Of a stretch of 5,044 bases of DNA, positions 1-5,044 are shown in pieces. Made by a program: the position numbers and the translations under genes. Position 1 is the first letter of the stretch; every line of letters starts with the position of its first letter. Origin of the DNA: Globobulimina sp. (taxonomy: Eukaryota > Foraminifera > Rotaliida); contig PIVH01000761.1 in NCBI GenBank assembly GCA_003354225.1, positions 1-5,044 of the forward strand, read 5' to 3'. A model generated the notes under the pieces. The model had not been told where the DNA came from. It worked only from the letters and a program-made list of their open reading frames with translations, and searched no databases.

Positions 1-15
1 GAAATAGACAAAATC

Positions 16-173
16 GACAAAAAAGTGAGCGCACTGCTACATCCACAACATAGGCAACGTGTGGCTGGGCCGTAAATAATGCTGGACCTATTTTAGGAGT
101 TGACCAATGGACGTATTGGATCCGACGGAAGGATCAACAACGTTGCTTCCTCTATAGCTGCTCTCTTTTTGTC
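16..173 (+). repeat. MITE-like unit with short inverted ends, left copy
   Basis: This unit is present again in reverse orientation at 3560-3709. The shared core here is about 37-172, roughly 90% identical by eye to the reverse complement of the right copy. The ends are imperfect inverted repeats: GACAAAAAAGTGAGC at 16-30, and the reverse complement of the segment ending in TTTTTGTC near 173. In the right copy the matching ends are a perfect 13-bp inverted repeat. An ATG at 107 opens a frame that matches the right copy for its first five codons, but a one-base difference near 122 shifts it and it stops at TAG 155-157, so nothing is coded here. A further short match (GAAATAGAC at 1-9 with the reverse complement of 3729-3737) lies outside the unit, so the true repeat may be longer and may begin before the window. 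A small non-autonomous DNA transposon is the simplest reading. No target-site duplication was established. Confidence 0.6.
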
Positions 174-445
174 TCTTTTGGTTTCTTTCTTTCTTTCTTT
201 CTTGCGACGTCTACTTACTTTTTACCCCAACAATCCACAATGTAGATTTTCTATTTTCTATAGGCAAACTTTTTGATGACTGCCCATTTGAGATAGCAAA
301 ATGGCATGCAACGAGAAAAAAAAACAGTAAAGTCACCACAATAATTCAACAAAAATAATTATCCCTCACATCAACTCAACCGTACAAGAAATAGAAGTCG
401 TAACCACCATCACCATGATGGCAGTTCCCAATCGAGATAAACGAC
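174..445. other. AT-rich stretch without a recognisable gene, with a TTTC microsatellite
   Basis: No supported coding frame is visible. It starts with about five TTTC units (182-203). Around 400-416 is a CAC/CAT-rich patch whose reverse complement, ATGGTGATGGTGGT, also occurs at about 4395-4408 in the Asp/Gly-coding stretch of the right-hand open frame. This could be a small inverted remnant of the same element or simple low complexity. Several A-runs and T-runs account for the rest. Confidence 0.5.
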
Positions 446-851
446 ACAAATCCGATAAAAATAAAAATAGAAACATCAAAAACTCAAACCGATGATAATA
501 AATGCGCAGTGATTGAATCTCGCAATGAATTTGCAAACAAATATCGAGCGAGCCACAATGAATAAATATTACAATGATGTGATCGTAGTCAAATTGAACA
601 ATTATTACAACAACAAATTAAATCCAATCCGCGTTTTATGATTGAAAACGACGAAAGTTTCCGGAATCGCATTGCCAAATTAAAAGGTCTAAACACTTAC
701 GAATTAAAAGGATGAGTTTAATTCGATGACCACATTTACGGCAAAAACAACCTGCACAACAACCGAGAAAGAAAAGGGCCTGAAAAACAAGCGCGAATTG
801 AAGCACATTGACCGCCTGAAAGAATACCCCAAACTGCGGAAGTTGATGCAG
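446..851 (+). pseudogene. Broken copy A of an unrecognised repeated protein-coding sequence
   Basis: This is a direct repeat of 4118-4388. Two runs are identical: 57 nt (649-705 against 4261-4317) and 35 nt (722-756 against 4325-4359). Both copies read NKCAVIESRNEFANKY, then QIE and LLQQQIKS, then FRNRIAKLKGLNTYEL, HIYGKNNL and REKGLK, so they descend from one protein. The peptide is hydrophilic and rich in Gln, Asn, Lys and Arg, and belongs to no family I recognise. This copy is dead: stops at 563-565, 575-577 and 713-715, about 38 extra bases near 550-588 relative to copy B, and small insertions near 706-722 and 770. It keeps 11 codons around 627-657 that copy B has lost, and continues past the point where copy B breaks, with basic codons such as RELKHIDRLKEYPKLRKL up to about 851. 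There it meets the CoA-transferase frame. Confidence 0.7.
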
Positions 852-1858
852 TCTAAAATCAGTTGCGTTAAATCTGAAAAAAAGAGGCGATCAAATCTTA
901 TGTGATAAATTAATATCGACAGCCGATGTTGTAGTCGAATCATTTCGTCCCGGCGTTATGAAAAAGTTCGGTTTTGCTCCTAAACAATTACTAGCAAAAT
1001 ATCCAGCATTAATCATCTGTTCAATATCCGGATATGGGCAGACTGGGCCAAATCATATGAGAGCTGGCCATGATATTAATTATATATCAAAAGCGGGTTT
1101 AACCGGATTGATGAAAAAACCCACATTGCCACCGGCACAAATCGCAGATCTGTGCGGTGGTTCCTTCCCTGCGGCGTTACAAATAATTGCTGCTTTGTAC
1201 TACCGGCAAAACAACGGCAATAAAGGCAATATCATTGACGTTTCAATGACTGATTGTTCATATGCTTTAGGTACGGAATAGGACACTTTTATATGTATAG
1301 GTAATATGTGTTGCACTTCAATGATATTCAGGCTGTTTCCCGCAAACTATGGTTCAAAATACAAGCGCCAAAACGAGCGGAGGCCAGTTTCATTTATGTG
1401 GCGCTGTGCCATGTTACAATGTTTATGAATGTCAGGACGGATATATTTCAGTTGGTGCTCTGGAACCAAAATTTTGGAAACGTTGCTGTTTGGAAATCTT
1501 GAATGCGAAACATTTGGTGCACAAAGGATTGGTTTTGAATAAGCAGTGCGAGAGAGTCAAGGAAGAAGTTGCACAGATATTTAAGCGAAGGACTTGCAAA
1601 GAATGGCAGCCAATCATTGCCAAATCTGATTGTTGTGTAGAGATTGTTCCATTGGTAGAAGAGGTTCGAAACGATCCTCAATTAATTGCGCGAGATTTGA
1701 ATATTAAAGTTAATGTCAGGAATAAAAGAAAAAATAAATCGCAAATAATCACGGTACCCAAATCACCGTTGAATATGTTGCATGGAGTTGACTTTCAAAG
1801 TAAACCCGCTCCAGCAAGGATTGGGCAAAATAATGATGAAATATTGAGTAAGTTGTGA
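852..1858 (+). CDS. CoA-transferase family III protein, alpha-methylacyl-CoA racemase-like, 5' end missing (exons ~852-1270 and 1332-1858)
   Basis: Members of this family use a CoA-ester substrate. The racemase branch interconverts R and S 2-methylacyl-CoAs in peroxisomes and mitochondria for branched-chain fatty acid and bile acid oxidation. Exon 1 reads KSVALNLK, then VVVESFRPGVMKKFGF, then SGYGQTGP and AGHDINY. Exon 2 reads GGQFHLCGAVPCYNVYE, GALEPKFW, and near the end PAPARIGQNNDEIL. The three residues matching the racemase active site are all present: His in GHDINY (~1069), Asp in IADLCGG (~1147) and Glu in GALEPKF (~1462). The preserved frame and residues argue for a functional product or a very recent loss. 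Against human AMACR (about 382 aa) the match begins near residue 50, and upstream lies copy A, with no initiator or N-terminal motif. The frame is open from 847 but has no natural start before Met 958. The C-terminus ends at LSKL, a little short for the family; a GTAAGT donor at 1848-1853 overlaps it. Racemase versus another family III transferase is not decided. Confidence 0.85.
1271..1331 (+). other. Spliceosomal intron (61 nt) of the CoA-transferase gene
   Basis: The donor GTACGG follows CTTTAG, and the acceptor is ATATTCAG ending at 1331. Exon 1 leaves one base of a split codon (G at 1270) and exon 2 supplies GC, giving Gly and a continuous frame across the junction (SYALG then CFPQTM). 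Without splicing, the frame of exon 1 stops at TAG 1279-1281 while family similarity resumes in another frame after 1332. Phase agreement and resumed homology make this a well-supported intron. Confidence 0.8.
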
Positions 1859-1904
1859 TTTGAAGTTGCTGTTTTCTCAGAAAAAAAACTTTTTTTTTAA
1901 CAGA
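1859..1904 (+). promoter_or_regulatory. 46-nt gap with a strong splice acceptor before the BTB start codon
   Basis: Between the CoA-transferase stop and the BTB ATG lie only 46 nt. They end in a run of eight T followed by AACAG at 1899-1903, one base before the ATG at 1905. This looks like a 3' splice site. Paired with the GTAAGT at 1848-1853 it would remove a 56-nt intron, but joining the two genes that way meets a stop at once, so it does not make a fusion protein. It could instead serve a 5'-UTR intron or be a spliced-leader acceptor. There is no room for an ordinary promoter apart from the upstream gene's coding sequence. Confidence 0.45.
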
Positions 1905-2819
1905 ATGTCTTTGATTCAAGCTACACAATGCGCAAATATCGCAAGCCTGCTAAACCAGGATGGATTGCACGATACGACGTTTATTATTGGTCCACAACAG
2001 AAAGAGTTTAATGTAAATCGTTTGTTTTTAGCAGCAATCAGTCCCGTATTGAAAGCAATGTTATTTGGTCAAATGAAGGAAAGTAAATCAGCGTCAAACA
2101 TAACAATCGAGGATATTGATGAAGATGCATTTGAATCAGTGGTTAATTTCGCATATTGTGCTGATCCATCAATAACAATGAATAATGTATTAGCAATAAT
2201 TCGCGTCAGTGACAAGTATCAGATCTCATCATTGTCGATTATTTGCGATGAATATTTATTATCGACAGTGAATGGCAATAATTTATGTAAATTAATACAT
2301 GATTCCATGCAATTAAAGGTTCATAATCTAACTAAAATATGTCAACAATGCATTAAAAAATGCTCCTCGCAAACTGATAAAATATTGTCGTCGAATGATT
2401 TCTTAAAAATGAATGTTGAATCAATGAAAGTATTGTTGCGGTCTGATTATTTGAGAGCAACTGAAGAGGAGATATTTGAGTATGTATTGAAATGGGTAGG
2501 TTTCCAAAGTAAATATCGATTGGATAAAAATATTAGGGTTAAAATACAAAATAACTGTCATGATGATGAAAAAGGCGATGATATTACCTGTGGACAGTAT
2601 AAAATGTATTTATTTGAGGCAATAAAACCATTGATAAGATTTGGATTGATGGATGGAGCATATTTTGTTAATAATGTAAAACCGCAAAAAATATTAAATG
2701 ACGCGGAATTGGTACAGGTTTTATGTTACTTTCAATATATTTCGAAAAGAACTGTCAAACTTTTCCTATTTTCAACTAAACAGAGCGAAGCGAGGTGTGG
2801 TCCGAGCGAAGCGAGGTGA
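1905..2819 (+). CDS. BTB-BACK domain protein
   Basis: BTB-BACK proteins usually dimerise through BTB and act as substrate adaptors for cullin-3 ubiquitin ligases; that role here is inferred from the family only. The frame gives 304 residues from ATG 1905. An open frame extends upstream to 1860 but holds no other ATG. BTB covers about residues 8-115: LHDTTFIIG, then FNVNRLFLAAISPVLKAMLF, EDIDEDAFESVVNFAY and SDKYQISSLSIICDEYLL. BACK follows at about 125-260: SSNDFLKMNVESMKVLLRSD, EEIFEYVLKWVGF, IKPLIRFGLMDGAYFV and ILNDAELVQVL. The usual His of the BTB 'AHR' motif is replaced by Asn in NVNRLFLAA. No kelch repeats, MATH or other C-terminal domain is present. The last dozen codons (QSEARCGPSEAR) come from two units of a DNA repeat, and the stop overlaps a GTGAGT donor at 2816-2821, so the true 3' end may lie in a further exon. 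Confidence 0.92.
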   Translation: MSLIQATQCANIASLLNQDGLHDTTFIIGPQQKEFNVNRLFLAAISPVLKAMLFGQMKESKSASNITIEDIDEDAFESVVNFAYCADPSITMNNVLAIIRVSDKYQISSLSIICDEYLLSTVNGNNLCKLIHDSMQLKVHNLTKICQQCIKKCSSQTDKILSSNDFLKMNVESMKVLLRSDYLRATEEEIFEYVLKWVGFQSKYRLDKNIRVKIQNNCHDDEKGDDITCGQYKMYLFEAIKPLIRFGLMDGAYFVNNVKPQKILNDAELVQVLCYFQYISKRTVKLFLFSTKQSEARCGPSEAR

Positions 2820-2861
2820 GTCTAACTAGAACTAGTTTAATTTTCCGAGCAGAGCGAGGTG
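2783..2861 (+). repeat. Three copies of a GAGCGAAGCGAGGTG repeat
   Basis: Units start at 2783, 2804 and 2847; the third differs at two positions (GAGCAGAGCGAGGTG). The core GAGCGAAGCGAG is a perfect mirror palindrome (same bases read backwards on one strand) and is GC-rich against AT-rich surroundings. The first two units are translated at the end of the BTB protein and each carries GAG|GTG, a possible splice donor; the second extends to GTGAGT. Its function is unknown. Confidence 0.7.
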
Positions 2862-3145
2862 AAAACCGATATATTGATATCGATCGATTTTGTTGCTTTC
2901 AAAGGTTTTCACAGAAAAGGAAAAAGTTGTTGATGTTTTGCATAAAAACTGTATAGACATCAAAAAACTTTATGAGAAACACAATATTCGCAAAACATGA
3001 TAGTTTTTCACTTTGTAATTTGCAGCAATGAATATTTCACAATTAGTTTTATTCAATTTCAATTCATGATTATTCGATTTTTATTAAATATTATTAACAG
3101 TTCTTTAGATCATTGTTGTCTGCAATGTATCAAGTTTGTATTCCA
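2862..3145. other. AT-rich intergenic stretch downstream of the BTB gene
   Basis: No gene can be supported. A GATATATTGATATCGATCG palindrome-rich patch sits at about 2868-2886. A short open frame at 2878-2998 includes a Lys/Glu-rich run (KVFTEKEKVVDVLHKN) after an acceptor-like TTTTCACAG. It might be an exon fragment, but its phase does not join the BTB donors at 2795 or 2816. From 3000 on the sequence is very AT-rich with no signal. Confidence 0.4.
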
Positions 3146-3479
3146 TTATGGGCCTCCACCTCCTATCCATTCTCGATCTCCATACTTATGATCTTCGCGA
3201 TGCTCTCCACCCGCTCTCGAGTCTGCTTTTCGAGCTTTTTTCTTTTCCTTCGCAATGGTCCGATTAATAGTTTTCTGAATCAACTGCGACGACGTCTTCT
3301 CGTCCATAATCTCGACATTGCACACATTCACATCGTTGCCATTTGCCTCCATTTAGTTGTCCATATTGTTCAGATTCCACTCATTTAGCTCCTCCCCTTT
3401 GCCGTACACATATTTCTGTCGCTCAATAATCGAGTCAATACAGTATCGCATTTTTTCACATTGTCGAATTTGAAACTTA
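3146..3479 (-). pseudogene. Unrecognised minus-strand coding remnant with one in-frame stop
   Basis: Two open frames abut in the same phase on the minus strand, split by one TAA at 3353-3355 that is followed at once by ATG at 3352. The upstream part, from about 3479, includes CEKMRYCIDSIIERQKYVYG and GEELNEWNLNN. The downstream 68-codon part includes VCNVEIMDEKTSSQLIQKTI, a basic AKEKKKARKA stretch and a charged, Gly-rich end. The region is more GC-balanced than its flanks and reads like real protein, but matches no family I know. A T-rich tract ending in GTAAG just before 3479 (minus-strand sense) could be a splice acceptor, so the frame extending back to ATG 3625 through the inverted-ended repeat may be fortuitous. 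It may be a decayed gene carried with the neighbouring repeats, or a small gene starting at 3352. Confidence 0.4.
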
Positions 3480-3559
3480 CAAAACAAAACAAAAACTTTA
3501 CTCTTTTTTTTTCTTCTCTCAAATGTTTGCCATGGATATTTGGATTTGGAGATAATAAA

Positions 3560-3709
3560 CACAAAAAGTGCCGCTATAGAGGAAGCAACGTTGTTGACCC
3601 ACCTGTCGCGATCCAATACGTCCATTGGTCAACTCCTAAAATAGGTTCAGCATTATTTACGGCCAAGCGCTGCCTATGTTGTGGATGTAGTTAAAGGGCA
3701 CTTTTTGTG
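3560..3709 (-). repeat. MITE-like unit with 13-bp perfect inverted ends, right copy
   Basis: CACAAAAAGTGCC at 3560-3572 and its exact reverse complement at 3697-3709 bound a 150-bp unit whose interior matches the left copy (16-173) in reverse orientation. Shared interior landmarks are ACATCCACAACATAGGCA, CCGTAAATAATGCTG, TATTTTAGGAGTTGACCAAT and GTTGCTTCCTCTATAG. An ATG at 3625 (minus) opens a frame beginning MDVLDRDRWVNN that runs out of the unit. No target-site duplication is obvious next to the ends. Confidence 0.65.
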
Positions 3710-3921
3710 GGACATTTGATGCTATTTGGTCTATTTCAGCGTGTGTTTCAAAACAAAAGCAAATTTATATTAACTGTTTGCATTATAACAAAATATACAG
3801 TGGATTCAATTCGCACAATCAGCTATTTTTAAATAAAGAATTCATGCATGCATGTGCCGCTCGTTATTATTTATTTGCTTATCGATCGAATTTAATTTAA
3901 TGGTTTGTTTAATTCATTTGC
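3710..3921. other. AT-rich intergenic stretch with a minus-strand poly(A) signal
   Basis: No coding frame is supported. TTTATT at 3870-3875 reads AATAAA on the minus strand, about 47 nt past the stop of the minus-strand small ORF, and is a plausible polyadenylation signal for it. TACAGTGGATTCAATTCGCA at 3796-3815 resembles the TA-CAGT start of Tc1/mariner/pogo ends, but no partner end was found in the window. ATGCATGCATG at 3844-3854 is a short palindromic run. Confidence 0.4.
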
Positions 3922-4086
3922 TTATAATCCAAATCCTTTAAATGTTTTTGAAATAGTCAGTTTTTTTTCCAGTCTGTTCAATTCATCTTGTTCTAAAGTC
4001 TTAATGTCTGCAGGCAGTGATATATATTTATAAATAGCGCCGAATGTATCGAAATGTCTTCGGAATTTGCCTGGAATCGCTGACAT
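3922..4086 (-). CDS. Small 54-residue protein or last exon, unrecognised
   Basis: Reading leftward from ATG 4086 to TAA at 3922-3924 gives 54 codons without interruption. The peptide begins MSAIPGKFRRHFDTFGAIYK and continues SLPADIKTLEQDELNRLEKK, ending in FKGFGL. It has a basic, aromatic N-terminal part, a likely amphipathic helix in the Glu/Leu-rich middle, and no membrane segment. Gene-like signals flank it: a T-rich acceptor (TTTTTTAG) 13 nt upstream of the ATG, and AATAAA downstream at 3870-3875. A stop lies upstream in frame, so this is either a complete small gene with a spliced 5' UTR, or the terminal exon of a gene whose upstream part lies beyond or was displaced by copy B, which starts only ~30 bp upstream. 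I do not recognise the family. Confidence 0.5.
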   Translation of the reverse strand: MSAIPGKFRRHFDTFGAIYKYISLPADIKTLEQDELNRLEKKLTISKTFKGFGL

Positions 4087-4117
4087 CGTGGAATTATTTC
4101 TAAAAAATGTTTAAATC

Positions 4118-4388
4118 CAAATCCGATGGCGAGCGATTAAAATAAAAACAAAAACAAACCGACAATGACAATAAATGCGCAGTGATTGAGTCTCGCAATG
4201 AATTTGCCAACAAATACCGTTGTCAAATTGAATAATTATTACAACAACAAATTAAATCCGCGACGAAAGTTTCCGGAATCGCATTGCCAAATTAAAAGGT
4301 CTAAACACTTACGAATTGGATGAGTTCGATGACCACATTTACGGCAAAAACAACCTGCAAAGCAACCGGGAAAAGGGCCTGAAAAAGC
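4118..4388 (+). pseudogene. Broken copy B of the unrecognised repeated coding sequence
   Basis: This is the direct-repeat partner of 446-851, starting at the shared CAAATCCGAT (4118-4127). It has its own lesions: a CAA-to-TAA change just after QIE (about 4232-4234), and loss of about 22 nt after CAAATTAAATCC near 4257, which removes codons kept in copy A and shifts the frame. It lacks the ~38 extra bases near 550-588 of copy A and keeps an undamaged ELDEFDDHIYG stretch. After GLKK it departs from copy A: where copy A continues with basic codons, this copy runs into a stop (TGA at 4391-4393) and, one base off, into the long open frame from 4383. Copies A and B thus decayed independently from one source. 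Confidence 0.7.
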
Positions 4389-5044
4389 GATGAGTATGGT
4401 GATGGTGGTGGTGATGGTTACGGCGATGGATACGGTGCTGAGCAGTTCCAAGAGGAAGAGAAAACATATCAGGAATTATGGCAGGAAGAGCTACTTCGAT
4501 ACGAAGACCAATTGGCAAAAGAAGAGGAGATCCGGGAGAAAGCAGCCAAGCACGAAACCACATTCACGAGCTTAGCCTGGGAAAGAGGCGTATTTATCTC
4601 TCGCGATTTGAAGAAGGGAAAAGTAAACATATTGGATAAAAACAACCAAAAACGGCAGTTGGCCATGAACGAAGTGATAATGCCCACCTCCGAGTTGAAG
4701 ACCTTTATCCCGGCCGAGGACGCCTTGAAGATTGAAAATATCGGCGGTACTATCAATTTGCGCGACTTCCACGACAATGAGTACACGATCGTGAGTGATG
4801 TGGCTGGCTTTGTCAAGTATTTGATCACTCCGTCGTGTTTGAACCGGTTGACGCGATTGGAGCGTTTCCCCAAATATGAGTTTGAAAATATGATAAACAA
4901 CGAAGAAGTGCGCAATTTCTATGTATTGAACCGATTATTGTACGCCGCGCACGAATTGTTGATCAATGTGAATGACGGCACGGTGTTACGGAAAGGCAAG
5001 ACAAAAAAGCAAGATTTCACCCGCGGTAAACAGCTCTGGGAGTA
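4383..5044 (+). CDS. Unrecognised acidic/coiled-coil protein, 5' end unclear, runs off the window
   Basis: There are 220 consecutive sense codons in one frame up to the window edge, bounded upstream by TGA at 4380-4382. No ATG appears until codon 95 (4665), so the frame depends on an upstream exon or on the frame of copy B, from which it is offset by one base. Residues 3-18 are an Asp/Gly/Tyr repeat (GDGGGDGYGDGYG). Residues 20-58 are Glu-rich with coiled-coil character (QFQEEEKTYQELWQEELLRY). Then follows a globular-looking part with WERGVFISRDLKKGKVNILD, IENIGGTINLRDF, VAGFVKYLITPSCLNRLTRL and VLNRLLYAAHELLINV. The sensible helix and strand patterning marks this strand as coding; the 148-codon minus-strand frame opposite is its shadow. 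No catalytic motif, zinc finger or known domain is recognised. Its junction with copy B suggests it is the downstream part of the same element-borne protein. Confidence 0.6.

Noticed and set aside
404-416. His-coding CACCATCACCATCAT-like patch as a coding remnant
   Set aside because: It has no sustained frame. The match to the reverse complement near 4395 is short and low in complexity.
1860-1904. Earlier start of the BTB protein at 1860
   Set aside because: The codon at 1860 is TTG, not ATG, and the added residues are translated from T-run and A-run acceptor sequence.
1848-1910. Fusion of the CoA-transferase and BTB genes by splicing GTAAGT (1848) to CAG (1903) or TCAG (1880)
   Set aside because: Both joins give the wrong phase and reach a stop within a few codons (1911-1913 or 1898-1900), so no fusion protein results.
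2878-2998. Additional BTB exon encoding a Lys/Glu-rich peptide
   Set aside because: The phases of the GTG donors at 2795 and 2816 do not connect to this frame through the visible acceptors.
3113-3388. 91-codon plus-strand open frame
   Set aside because: It is antisense to the better-composed minus-strand remnant and has no recognisable features.
1-3737. Inverted repeats as terminal arms of one large 3.7-kb transposon or Maverick-like element
   Set aside because: Each arm is itself bounded by short inverted ends, which fits two separate small elements better. No integrase, polymerase B, ATPase or capsid signature lies between them, only host-type genes.
4469-4915. 148-codon minus-strand open frame
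   Set aside because: It lies opposite the 220-codon plus-strand frame, which has a coherent low-complexity/coiled-coil/globular pattern. The minus reading looks like a Ser/Phe-rich antisense shadow.

Overview
This is an AT-rich eukaryotic window. The evidence is a short GT-AG intron with a phase match, T-rich splice acceptors, an AATAAA signal, metazoan/protist-style BTB-BACK architecture and no bacterial operon signals. The lineage cannot be settled from the sequence. A compact genome (protist or small invertebrate) fits the 61-nt intron and the 46-nt gap between two genes on the same strand.

Layout. Positions 1-851 are repeat-derived: a ~158-bp unit with short inverted ends (16-173), an AT-rich stretch without a gene, and a broken reading frame (copy A, about 446-851). 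Host-type genes follow on the + strand. The first is a two-exon CoA-transferase family III / alpha-methylacyl-CoA racemase-like gene (about 852-1858) whose N-terminal ~50 residues are absent and whose place is taken by copy A. The second is a BTB-BACK protein (1905-2819) whose last codons come from a GAGCGAAGCGAG repeat. After AT-rich intergenic DNA come an unrecognised minus-strand coding remnant with one in-frame stop (3146-3479) and a second, oppositely oriented copy of the inverted-ended unit (3560-3709). A 54-codon minus-strand ORF (3922-4086) has an acceptor-like site just upstream of its ATG and an AATAAA downstream. Finally there is a second broken copy (copy B, about 4118-4388) of the same reading frame as copy A. 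It runs, with a frame change, into a 220-codon open frame that leaves the window at 5044 and has no ATG near its start.

The CoA-transferase gene probably acts in branched-chain acyl-CoA metabolism and the BTB protein probably in ubiquitin-ligase targeting; nothing links them functionally except close spacing. The most unusual material is the repeat family: two diverged, differently damaged copies of an unrecognised gene flank the host genes, and one of them is attached to a long unidentified acidic/coiled-coil protein. This could be an undescribed mobile or virus-derived element, but no transposase, polymerase, integrase or capsid signature is visible.
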